DNA of 64,000 nt from Nageia nagi (taxonomy: Eukaryota > Pinophyta): assembly GCA_050084985.1 (NCBI GenBank), contig JBITNC010000001.1:142848001-142912000 (forward strand). Direction: 5' to 3'. Under the pieces are notes generated by a model. The model was given only the letters and a program-made list of their open reading frames with translations, had not been told where the DNA came from and searched no databases. The translations under genes were made by a program, and so were the position numbers. Each line of letters opens with the position of its first letter. Position 1 is the stretch's first letter. Positions 23,766-33,889 of the stretch are shown here, piece after piece.

Positions 23766-24470
23766 GAAATAGTAGTTTTTTACTATTACTCATGTCTCAC
23801 ATGATGAGTTTCCTCCTGCAAGCATGATCTCATGGAACTCCTCAATGTCAATCATGTAGTTGTATACCTGCTTTGCTACAATGTGTGTATGCTGGTATCA
23901 CTCCTATGAACTCACCTTGGGATTGGTCATAGCCCTCACCCAATCCCAAGTGTATATGGCCTGAATAGCCTACTACTTCTTATTCTCAAAGTGGATGGGA
24001 TGTTTGGCTGAAACTTTTTTCTCCGATTACAGGATGGGGATATGTCTTAAATCCCTCACCCTAGATGGCTCATGATGTTGATATGTGTGCTAATGCTAGC
24101 AGAAGTGATTGCAATGATGGATGGAATGTGGCTCCTACTAAGGGTGGTGGTTTGGAACATATGCAATTTATTGAAAAAATTTTCCCATCCCCTTCTCATG
24201 ATTAATGAGGTATTTTATTATGTTGGTAGTTAAGCTTTGGGTATTATGATTTTGGTTTGTGGTAATGAACTTTAAGGGTTTGGTGGTGGTCACTATTATG
24301 TTTTGGTGTGTTCCTTTTGATGTGAGGTTTTTGTAATCATTTCCTAACTCTTATGTAGTTAGTTTGTGGTTGTGGTATTCCATGGGGTGTGCTTAACTCC
24401 GCCCAACCATTTTTGTATGAAAAAGGTTTTAGTAATATAAAAAGTCTTTTTCATCCCAAAAAAAATCACA
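23766..24470 (+). mobile_element. Second LINE 3' end (5'-truncated)
   Basis: The segment ends ttttgtatgaaaaaggtttt, then aatataaaaagtctttttca, tcccaaaaaaaa. This poly(A)-ended 3' UTR style, preceded by GT-rich sequence (24230-24400), is common in plant L1 elements. The unit interrupts the right inverted-repeat copy, whose matching text resumes at 24474 right after the A run. No RT is left. The left border is uncertain and no target duplication was found. Confidence 0.5.
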
Positions 24471-24473
24471 TAA

Positions 24474-24775
24474 CATCTCATTAATCATAATTATAAATAA
24501 ATAAAAATAATTCCATATGAAATATTTGTACACTTTTCATAAGGGATAAATATGATAATTTTGGAGCAATTTTGATTTAAAATGGTTAAAAATGAACTAC
24601 AAAAGGATAATAGTAGTGTGCAAAATGTTAATGGTAAAGTATGAAAAGTTATTATAAGAAGTGTGAAAGGCTATTGGTAAAGCATGGAAATTTAGGGGAT
24701 TAAAAAAATAATAAAGAGAGTGTTAAATGCCATAATTGAACTTATGATCCAATTTTAGAGCAAAGCTAGAATGAA
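24474..24775 (-). repeat. Right copy of the inverted repeat, piece 2
   Basis: Reverse complement of 14205-14512; for example catctcattaatcataatta at the left end and ccaattttagagcaaagcta near 24751. Separated from piece 1 by the LINE insertions. Confidence 0.7.
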
Positions 24776-25410
24776 AATTTATTATGAGTAGTACATAGGG
24801 ATATGGAGTGTGAGAGTGTGATGCAACATATTTGCATAATCTCATAAAGGAAAAAAAATAATTTAAAGAAAATTTAGGCCTATGATGAATATTACTAAGG
24901 AGAAAAAGGCTATTAATAATATGAAAAATGTTAATGATGAATTGCAAAATATTTTTAATAGAAGTACAAATTACCAAATATTAGTATAAAAGGTTGTTGA
25001 TAAATTGTGAGAAATAATAAGAAAAGGAAGAGATTATTAATGAATTACAAAAGGGTAATGAAATAAGAGAAAGGATATTAGTGAAGTGCAAAAGAATAAA
25101 TTATAAATACAAAAAGTGATATGAAATCAGAAAGGTCAATGATAAATTATGAGAAGCTAGTATAATAAGTACAAAAGACCAAGTGCAAGTGCAAAAGGCT
25201 ATTGTTGAATTATCATGAATTATAAGAACTTTGATAGTCCAAGAACGAGTAACTTTAACATTATTATAGTTGAAATATCCTCTAATATCAATTCAAAAGT
25301 ATAAAGCATAGGGGTGTTACTATTAGAAAATGGTAAATACCATGTGCAAAAAGAGAAGAGGTATTTTTAATATCTAGTTCAACTAGCAGTATATCGATAA
25401 ATATTTTATA
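24776..25410. other. Short-phrase repeat region
   Basis: The words aaaggctatt, gatgaattgcaaaa, aaaaggttgttgataaat and tgagaagcta recur at irregular 20-60 bp spacing, on a background without stable reading frames. This may be a decayed minisatellite or repeat tail. No gene seen. Confidence 0.4.
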
Positions 25411-25502
25411 AGGGGAGGGGGTAGGGGTATTAAAAAAAAGGGGGTGGGGTGGTGGGGAGTGGCAAGAGTGCATTATTAAGGGTGAGGGGTTGGGGGAGAG
25501 AT
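25411..25502 (+). other. G-run cluster (possible G-quadruplex)
   Basis: About ten runs of three or more G occur within 92 bases: ggggagggggtagggg, then gggggtggggtggtgggg, then gggtgaggggttggggg. In a region this AT-rich such clustering is striking. Runs are separated by one to four bases inside each block, the spacing that allows four-stranded folding. Confidence 0.7.
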
Positions 25503-26190
25503 GGTAAATTTTAAAAATAGGGTTATTTTTAAGAAGTCCATTTTTGCATGTATTTTGAAAGCTTTCTACTAAGTGACCCCCTATGGTGTAAAGAAAGGCA
25601 AATAATCTAGATTTTGTACATAAGGATGTATATATAATTTCACTTAGTCATCAAAAAGATTATGTTTGTATAAAATATCATTATTTATTAACTCTAATAT
25701 TTTCTCAAGAAAATCATCGCACCCTATTGTATTTTTAGTTGATTATACTCTTGAATTAGATAGTACATTTATCATGCAAGTACCTTTTAGATATTATTCA
25801 AATTAAGGATATATAATCTTTATGTATATAACTATAAATTATTATTCCAACTTAGAATTATTAAATATTTTAAATTATTAACTATGTTTAGTGATTTCTC
25901 TTTGAATTATATTTCTATAATCAAGAATTCTATATTGTATGATATCTATAGATATTTATTTGACCACCATACTATTACTTGAGGTGATATATTATGATTT
26001 TACAAATATACATATTACATTTTATTCATTTTTCCTAATTAGTCCTCCTCCATATTATCCATGTAGATTACCATTTGGGGCTTAAACTTATATTTTTTCT
26101 AACCCTTATGTGGGCTCTTTTAGTTGGTCTTATCTCTATGACCTCTTACTTTCTTGATTTATTCTACTTCCATTAGTTTAAGAACTAGTT
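25503..26190. other. AT-rich spacer, no gene seen
   Basis: No coding texture, no repeat recognised. Confidence 0.4.
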
Positions 26191-26194
26191 TTTC

Positions 26195-26625
26195 CTATGT
26201 ATTATATTTAAGGATACTAAAGATAGATATTTAGTATCTATATCTATCACTAAAGGTACTCTTTCTTCCCTTTGGTCATATGCTCCATACAAAGGTTTGG
26301 AAAGTTAAATTTTAGATTTCCTTTTCATTGAGAAAACCACTTCATTGTACAATATAATTTATTAAGTTGTTAAACATGATCCATAGTAATGGTAGGGCCT
26401 TAACCCATTTGTTGCATACCTCTTAGATAAAGGATCAACTCATAATGATATGTTTTATACTTTCCTCTTCATTTCTACATAGACAACATTTGTTTGAGCC
26501 TTTGAATCCTTCACGTTGAAGACTATTCTAAGCTAATATCTTATTTTATAATGATATCCATGTGAAAAATATAGTTTTTGGAATGCAAGATGTGGAAAAA
26601 TATTTCCTCCATAAAACCTTATTCA
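26195..26625 (-). pseudogene. LINE ORF2 C-terminal zinc-binding domain
   Basis: Minus-strand translation reads FFTWISL, NKILA, SLQREGFKGSN then KCCLCRNEEESIKHIIMS near 26480, then EVCNKWVKALPLLWIMF near 26410. This is the zf-RVT domain found after plant LINE RT: WxxLxxKI, then C-x2-C, then EES..H, then a Cys (here stop-mutated after IIMS), then W. The expected second cysteine pair is lost to one stop. RT itself is absent upstream. A minus-strand LINE RT occurs at 36680-37115, but whether it is the same copy is unknown. Confidence 0.75.
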
Positions 26626-27014
26626 TTTGGATATCAATGGCTTTCATATAACTATTACCCACTATATATCAACAAAATTATTTTTTAGAGATATTAGTTG
26701 GTTAGGTCCTTCTTCACTCGAAATATGAAATCTGTTTATCTATAAATAAAAATTATTTAGCTTTATCATTGTAGAGATATATCATATATTTATACCATAT
26801 AGCTTAATTATATTATGGACCTTTATTATGTATTGATAAAAGGTGGTTCGTCATTCATCCTCAAGGAATCATATGAATTCCTTAAATTTGTACATATTAT
26901 CTAAAATTATTTTCTACTTTCATTTAGCTTCTCAATTATATTATGGACACTTAACGTGTAGTTGAATCCCTTTAATTTGTATTTTATTCATTTAATATAT
27001 TTTAATATGAACAT

Positions 27015-27130
27015 TATGAGATGATAGGGAAGTTGGTAGAACATTGGGTATTACAATTCTTAAATGATATAAAGGGATTCCCAAGTTAAAATCCTATTTA
27101 TTACACAATGGTGATATGTTTCAAATAGCA
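27015..27130 (+). mobile_element. Weak tRNA-like SINE head
   Basis: atagggaagttggtagaaca resembles an A box, and ccaagttaaaatcct about 45 bases later resembles a B box (consensus GTTCRANYCC, two mismatches). Body and tail are not clear. This is a suggestion only. Confidence 0.25.
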
Positions 27131-27895
27131 CATGATAATGATATGAGTTGAATTCTAATCTAGTTTGTAAAAGGTTTAAGATCCTTTCAAAATATTCTCA
27201 ATATAATGAAAAAGGCATTTAAATAGGAGCATATCTTTATAATGCTTATATGTCATTGATTTGATTCAATGCAACTTGCCAACTTTGCACTAGGGAGGCA
27301 TCAAATATAGCAAGTGGATATTTCTCCATAATTTATTTGTTTATAAATTACATTAGAAAAGTATTTTTTCTTCAATAATCCTTCATATTGCTCTTTAACT
27401 TGATATCTATTTATATATTTTATTCTACTTACTTTAAGGTCTAATTTAATATTTTTAACATAAATAGGGTCCCAATTGTGTCTGTAAATCCTATTTTTTA
27501 ATTTGTTCCTCACAATAGGAAGTTATTTTATATAAATTCTAATATATTTTATATTTATTTAATGATCCTTAATATTGATAACATGCATATATGCGAGTTT
27601 TGGAGAGTGATTATAAGTAAATATGATTTTCCAACTACACTAGCCTAGTTTCCTTTTTATTTTACTCATTTTGTCTCATTTAATCTATTAGGTGGTTCAA
27701 ATTTTTTGGTTTCATATAACCTTTAATGAGTGAACATCCTAAATACATTGATAGTAATTTTCGTATTCCATAGTCCATGATAATTTTTTTTTAATTTTCC
27801 TAAGCATTGGATGTTAAGAACTAACTTTATTTTATTTTATTTATTTATTTATTTATCAAATTTAATTTGAGGTGAAAAATAATTTTCATACCTAT
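27131..27895. other. AT-rich spacer, no gene seen
   Basis: Includes a (TTTA)n run near 27833-27857. Open frames on the minus strand (27301-27513) have no coding texture that I trust. Confidence 0.4.
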
Positions 27896-27899
27896 TTAT

Positions 27900-28760
27900 G
27901 GGTAAATGCAAGAATATGAGTCCCACTTTTAGCCAAAAGGTGGAAGTATTTTCCTTTATTTTCAAGTTTTATCATAATTTATCTAAAAACTTGATGTACA
28001 AAGAGTTAAAATCTTGAAAAAGGTCACTTGGTAAAAATGCAGTACTTGAAGTATAGTTTTCAAATATGTAATTTATTCAAATATCCAAATCATAGAAATA
28101 AATTTTTGATAGACATGTTTAAAACCCATTGTTTAAAAAATTTAGTTTGAGGAATGCACCCCCATTATGTCCCTCACATATAATTGGACATAAATTATAA
28201 TATTTTATTAAATCCTTTGGATATTGATAACTAAGACACTAAAGATTGTGCAAGATATTTTTTTTGTAATTTTTTTCTTTAATATTTTTTTATTAATTTT
28301 TTATTGACCCTAATTATCGTTTCAAAAAGTGATCATGTCCCTTAAGCATAATTTCACCTAAACCTATCAATTTTTTTAAGCTGTGGAGAATTGTATGCAA
28401 AATATGGATTTTTTTTTTCATAATTCCAAAAAAATAAATAGTTATTAAACAATTATGAAACCCTACTTTTCTAAGTTTATGGACCCTCTTTCATTGAAAA
28501 TTATGTTAAAAATATAAAATCTAATCCAATTGTAAAATACATAGCATATTTGAAATATACACTTTCTCATTTGTAATCCTTCAATTATTTTTGAAATAAT
28601 TCTTTGAAAAACCTCATCACATGCATGCTCAAAGTTGACAAAGTCCATTGCCATTGTTAGGACCTTGAAGTTGTAGGTCCAAAGCAAAGGGATGGGTCAT
28701 CGAACCTATTTTTGAGACTAGAACCAAGGGAAAAGGGTGGGTGGAAATTTTGAAATTAAA
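27900..28760 (-). mobile_element. TIR element family copy C, inverted and decayed
   Basis: Reverse-oriented relative to copies A and B. Its end at 27900 reads gggtaaatgcaagaatatga, then cccacttttagccaaaaggt, matching the right TIR and neighbour of copies A and B in complement. The body aligns through acttgaagtatagttttcaa, gcatgctcaaagttgacaaa and the ggacctacaa stretch. The far end is not preserved as a clear TIR. It contains a GATC-rich stretch near 28760-28830, as does copy B. Confidence 0.6.
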
Positions 28761-28850
28761 TCCCAAGATCTTAGGGGTTGGGTTCTTGGGGCTCAAGATC
28801 TTGACCCTTAGGATGCCGACCCCTAGGATCTTGAACTTGATATATTAAAA
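28761..28850. repeat. GATCTT-rich stretch
   Basis: gatctt or its complement aagatc occurs several times with aggggtt and cctagg words (aaatcccaagatcttagggg, ctcaagatcttgacccttag). Similar stretches lie at 31900-32060 and 36430-36570, so it appears to be a variable internal part of the TIR family. Confidence 0.5.
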
Positions 28851-28919
28851 AATTGATATAAAAGTATTTTTCATTTTTGTCTTCTTTTGGTGATTTTTCA
28901 TTCATTTTTTATGATTACA

Positions 28920-30612
28920 ATAATTTTGAAGTAAGGACAATTTCAAAAGGAGGTCATGTGGGATCAAAAAATATCAAGTAAGGAAATATTTGAGGAACTT
29001 TATACCTGAACAAGAATAAGCATATAAAGATAAGGATGCACATCGAAAAAGAGAGGGAAGAGCATATTTGAGGAAATTGATGGATGTGGAAGCATTGAGT
29101 TCTATAGCAACTGATCCAAAGGAGAACATTTAAGAGAACATTGAGGAGAAGAATATTTAAGAGATGAATGTACATAATGAACATGTGGAAGAGGAGACTA
29201 TAATTGTAGAAGCTTCATATCCACATGTCAATATGAATCAACCATGTATGTCTTTAAATCCACCTTTCGAAATAAATCCATTGAGTATGTCTTCATATCC
29301 ACCTTTGAAGGATAGTGATAATATTTTTTTTGAAAATGGAAAGTAATAGCTTACATAATTTTCTTGAAGATATGCTTTTACCTCATAGAAATATAAGAAC
29401 ACTTGCAAGTAATATACATGAGAAATATTTAAAAAATAAATAGTTAGGAGTTCAATTCCAATTCATGTAGCAATTAATAAGAATGTCAAAAATAATAAAA
29501 GTAATGAAAACCTTAGGCATTAATATAAAATCAAATAAATAAGATGAACACCTTAAATAAGTTATGTCTACTATTAATAATGCCATTAGTTCTATTGGAA
29601 AAAAGAGTAGATCTAAAGATAAGAATGCAATACGATGAGCTATAACAATTGCTTTAGTAAGCTAAACAAACTTAAACAAAATAAAGGTTAGTAAATTATT
29701 TGATGTGAGTCATAAAACTATGCAAAGGATTGTAAGGAGAAGAAAATGTATTGAAAGTGATCCAATTAACCAATGTTGGAGTCACAGTGGTAGACTTCCA
29801 AGGTCTAACATGAAATTGACTAGCAAGATCAAGGCTGTAATTGAAAAATTCTTGCATGGTAGGATAAGGTATCACCACATACTAGAGATGTTTTGAAATT
29901 AAAACTTGGATCAAAAGATCATGAATCTCATCCAAAACACCTACTAGATATGAGTCAAATTGAATTGTATCAATAGTTTGTAGAAGAGAGATTGTTACAA
30001 CCATTTAATATTTGCATAAGTCAAAGATCATTTGAGAAATGCAAACCTTGGTATGTTAGAAGTAACAAGGAAAGAGTAATATGCTATTGCAAAACTCATG
30101 CAATTTCAATATTCTTATGATTATTTTCAAAACATGTGGGAATTTGCATACTAATGATTTGAGGTAAGAATGTGGTATTCATGTACCACCTGAAACTATC
30201 AAGGAGTTTATAGTAGGTTTGCTTTTTCCACCTCATCATGAGTAATCATTTTATTCAAATGCATGTATTACATGATAATGTGATGAATATGGGAACTTTT
30301 CATTATTAGGAGTTTGTATGCATGCAATTAGTACACATGAATTTGGTAAAGATGTGGATGTTAGAATATTCAAGAATATTGAGTATGATTTTAAGGATGG
30401 AAAAATAGTAAGCATGTTGAGTTGATCACTAAAAGAATTAAAGTGCATGCATTCATGGATGATTTTAATAAAAATTATCTACCAAAATATGTGAAATGTT
30501 CCCAAAATGCTTGATGGCTTGATAGTCAATTTTATCAATGTAGAAACACATTTTTTGTTAGAACTATATTATCAGTGGTTGAATATACCAAAAATTATAC
30601 TCTTAAACCATA
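28920..30612 (+). pseudogene. DNA-transposase-like protein remnant
   Basis: The N-terminal part (28940-29110) reads RNFIPEQE, KDKDAHRKREGRAYLRKLMD. At 29560-29900 a helix-turn-helix-like stretch reads KVSKLFDVSHKTMQRIVRRR, then CIESDPINQCWSHSGRLPRS. Next come KLGSKDHESHPKHLLDMSQ (29900), ISQRSFEKCKPWYVR and SNKERVICYCKTHA (30030), CGIHVPPETIKEFIVGL (30165), then AFMDDFNKNYLPKYV and TILSVVEYTKNYT near 30590. The combination of HTH, Cys/His-containing middle and DxF...ExxxNYT end suggests a DDE-type transposase, but I cannot name the superfamily. It has many stops and at least two frameshifts, and stops at 30612. Confidence 0.5.
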
Positions 30613-30634
30613 AACATAAATTTTAAGCTCATCC

Positions 30635-30878
<244 letters not shown>

Positions 30879-31084
30879 CAATTCTAATCCAAACTAGGCA
30901 TCCACATGATAACATGTAGTAGTATAAAAATAGTAATAATATACATATAGTCCATATACTCCAAATGTACTCATAAAAAAAATGTAAATCTATAAATCCA
31001 TCCACCTATCTATCTACCCAACCAGTCTTAACTAGGTGAATTGTCATAGTCTAGACTACTATTCATTCCATGCAATATATCATG

Positions 31085-31560
31085 TGGAACTATCTCATGC
31101 TATACAAAATAAATAAACTTAAAGTTAGAAACGTAATCATTATAAATTATCATATCTATGTACACACTAAATTAAAACATACATTATAAATTACCATGAT
31201 ATAATGCTAAGAGATTGAAGGGTCAACCACTGTACGCTGCTTTGATGAGCCATGTAGCTAGTGAGAAATTGAAGGTTCAACTACTGTAGGCCACTTTGAT
31301 GAGTCATGCACCTCGTGAGAAAAAATGGTATCAACTGAGATCTACAAGATATCAAAAAAAACTTGAAAAAGTTAAACTTAATCATTATAAATTTATAACC
31401 ATGTCTATCAAAAACTTAATAAGAAAAATGCATTATAAATTACCATGAATGGATGTTAAGAGGTTGAATGCTCAACCACTATAGATTACACATGTGAGCT
31501 ATGTACCTCATGAGTAAAAGTGGTATTAATAAATATATCCATCATAAAAGTGCTTTCAAC
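31085..31560 (-). pseudogene. Duplicated exon-like units of an unknown gene
   Basis: On the minus strand two or three units share a readable peptide: HEVHDSSKWPTVVEPSIS (about 31310-31255), LHGSSKQRTVVDPSIS (about 31253-31205), and HEVHSSHVxSIVVEHSTS (about 31512-31455). Two units are followed by the same donor-like text catggtaatttataatg, and one is preceded by an acceptor-like tttgatatcttgtag. The spacing between equal points is about 240 bases, so exon and intron were duplicated together. The units follow the coding blocks at 31640-33885 in the same direction. Stops show decay. Confidence 0.45.
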
Positions 31561-31639
31561 TTGCAAGTACATATATATAAAAATTCAAATTATTAAAATT
31601 TTACAATTTGATTTACACATGCAAACTACTTAACTATGA

Positions 31640-31816
31640 AATTTCAAAGTAAACATTATTGAATACATACCATGGATGGGTCCACCTCAGATTGTAAAGG
31701 ATAATTAAGTGATGTCATATGACCTCCCTATATGTCAAAACTTATCTAATGCATCTCTATGCCAAGGGAATTAATATGTTGACCTTGATCACCTAAAGAT
31801 CAAGATCCATGCCTAT
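31640..31816 (-). pseudogene. Unknown gene, segment 3' of the TIR insertion
   Basis: Minus-strand frame reads HGS, SLGDQGQHINSLGIEMH, then HMTSLNYPLQSEVDPSMV, with stops explained by C-to-T. It continues the frame at 32930 exactly once the TIR element and one 8-bp flank are taken out (HEAYR joins HGS). No family recognised. Confidence 0.5.
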
Positions 31817-32928
31817 GGGTGAAAGCAAGAAGTTGGTTCCACTTAAAGGGGAAGTGGAGAAAATCGATGAATAAAGAATTCAATGTCAAAAAATCAAGAT
31901 CTTGATTTCAATAAAATTAAAATTAGGATCTTGGTTTAGGTTCGAGATCCCAATAAATATCAAGATCCTGATATGTAAAGCAAAAATACATACAAATATC
32001 GAGATCTCGATATATCAAGATCCTAAACCTAAATCAAGATCCCAATTTTTAATTCATTAATATTGAGATCTTGATATTTGAATCTATAATTTTGCCTTGG
32101 ATTTAAGCTTGAAAACTTGGCTTGTTGAGCAACACTTAGCCTTGGACCTACAAGTATATGTTCATGGTAAGTTTAATAGAAAATTGCAAGTTTTGGCATA
32201 TGTTTGATGAAGTTTTTGGTAGAATTGTTTCATAAAATTAAAACCCATTATAGATTAAAGAGTTTATATTTAAATATGTAATTTGTTTTACATTTAGATA
32301 AGTTTTTTTATTTTTTAATTATTTTTTAGTAAAAATTATCCATATGCATGAAATATGAGGGTCTCTTATTTTCTTATAAGTTTTTTTGTAGTTATAAAAA
32401 AAATTATAGGGACAATTTATAGAATTTTATAGAATAAAAAAAAATATTTAAAAAAAAAAGATTAATTTTAACAAATTTATGTTGGACGGACATGAGCATT
32501 TTTTGAAACCACAAACATGCCTAGTATAAAATTAATAATAAAAATAATACTCATGAAAAAATTATGGAAAAATATCTAAGACAAGGTCTAATGTGTTAGG
32601 TATGTTTTCCTAAAAGGATTTTAAAAAATACATCAATTTTATTGAAATTATGATGGATGGACACATGCATGGTATGGTCCAAAATCTTTTTTTTAAAAAA
32701 AATTAGTTTTTGTTTATCCTATCGAATTTTAAATTCTCTAATTTGGGTATTGGAAAAAATTATATATTTGAAAACTAAACTTAGAGCACTACATTTTTAT
32801 CCCAATGACCTTTTTCATGATTCAATATCTAAGTGCTTCAAATTTGAAGATCAATCATACCCAAACTTAAAAATCAAAGAAAACACTTTCACTTTTTGGC
32901 CTTAAAGTGGACCCAACTTCTTGCACCC
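31817..32928 (-). mobile_element. TIR element family copy B (~1.1 kb) inside a decayed gene
   Basis: The ends are inverted repeats: GGGTGAAAGCAAGAAGTTGG at the left, and the complement of the right end begins GGGTGCAAGAAGTTGGGTCC. They differ by a short indel. The 8-base flanks are atgcctat and actcctat (six of eight equal), an 8-bp target duplication as made by hAT elements. The interior has no transposase and aligns with copies A and C. It holds an imperfect inverted repeat (31914-32055) rich in GATC. Class assignment to hAT rests only on the 8-bp duplication. Confidence 0.7.
31914..32056. repeat. GATC-rich imperfect palindrome within copy B
   Basis: ttaaaattaggatcttggtt at the left pairs with the complement of aaatcaagatcccaattttt at the right. 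ggtttaggttc pairs with its near-complement in cctaaacctaaa. Copies A and C have weaker forms of it. Confidence 0.6.
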
Positions 32929-32929
32929 A

Positions 32930-33885
32930 CTCCTATATGCCTCATGATCACTATCACCAAATAAAATATGAATAAATCCTCTTAAATATAATGGTGTGGA
33001 TGATCCATGATATATCGCATGATAAACACTACATCTATGAAATTCATATATGGATGAGCTACTAGTCCCTCCAACTCCACTAGGTCCTAAGCCATCACAT
33101 CCAACCTCGATGAATTTAGTTGCCACATTGGTAGCTTTTTCAGTTAGGTTCATCATAAGTTGACTCAATGATCCAAGGTTCAAAACCATGGTTGAATGAT
33201 ATATGTGTACATGTATAGAAGCTCTAAGAAGAATAACAAGAGGTGCAACATAAGTAGGTCATCTAAGATCAAGTTGTGCCCCTGACCTCTACTGTGAACT
33301 ACCCATACCAACACCATGAAATGGTTGAATATCAAAACAATTAGGAATTTTTTCCAATAAAAAACTCCACCCATAAAAATGTAATGAAATAAAATGGTAT
33401 TTCATTACCATCACTATATAGTGGATGATCAAAGACCATCCACCATCGATCCCAAAAATTCTCAATGATCCCCTCATGCCTACACCAAACATAAAAAATC
33501 TTTTTTTGGGTGGGTACCATTGGTTTTCCATTTCTATAATTCCTAAAATATTGGCCCAAATCTCCTTTTGTAATGTGAAAAGTCTCATCAATTTATCATT
33601 CAGATAGGCCATCATTGTAAAACCTCATCCTCTCCTCTCTATGTGAATGGAAATCACCTATGGTATAATCTATGGATGCAACTATATCAACTATGATTTG
33701 CATTAAAGTTTCAAACTATGAAAGGTGGAGGGGATAAACCTATGATGCAGTATCTCTTAAATTCTACCTTGAATTGAGATGATTTTCTCAACTATATTTT
33801 CTCACAAGCGAGCATCCTTAGGTAATGGGTGGTCTTAAGGATCATGGCAAATAGGTGGGCTATTTTGTAATGGATCCATGGACAT
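32930..33885 (-). pseudogene. Unknown decayed gene, N-terminal part
   Basis: A start is likely at 33885 or 33879 (ATG, then DPLQNSPPICHDP). The readable peptide goes on in up to three frames: ENIVEKIISIQGRI, EILHHRFIPSTFHSL (33800-33720), then IVASIDYTIGDFHSHREERM (33690-33640), KGDLGQYFRNYRNGKPMVP, KIFYVWCRHEGIIENFWDRW (33500-33440), then after a frameshift near 33365 NCFDIQPFHGVGMGSS and KATNVATKFIEVGCDGLGPS (33140-33080), ending FGDSDHEAYR at the TIR element. Almost all stops are TAG, TAA or TGA from CAG, CAA or CGA. I do not recognise the family; a transposon-borne gene or an old host gene are both possible. Confidence 0.5.
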
Positions 33886-33889
33886 ATAC

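Noticed and set aside
14205-25500. One giant TIR transposon bounded by the inverted repeats
   Set aside because: The inner end of the repeat is gypsy-derived and outer ends show no matching termini or target duplication, so two inverted fragments are more likely.
33425-33607. Plus-strand 60-codon frame opposite the unknown gene
   Set aside because: It is the antisense shadow of the minus-strand block, which has the better amino-acid texture.
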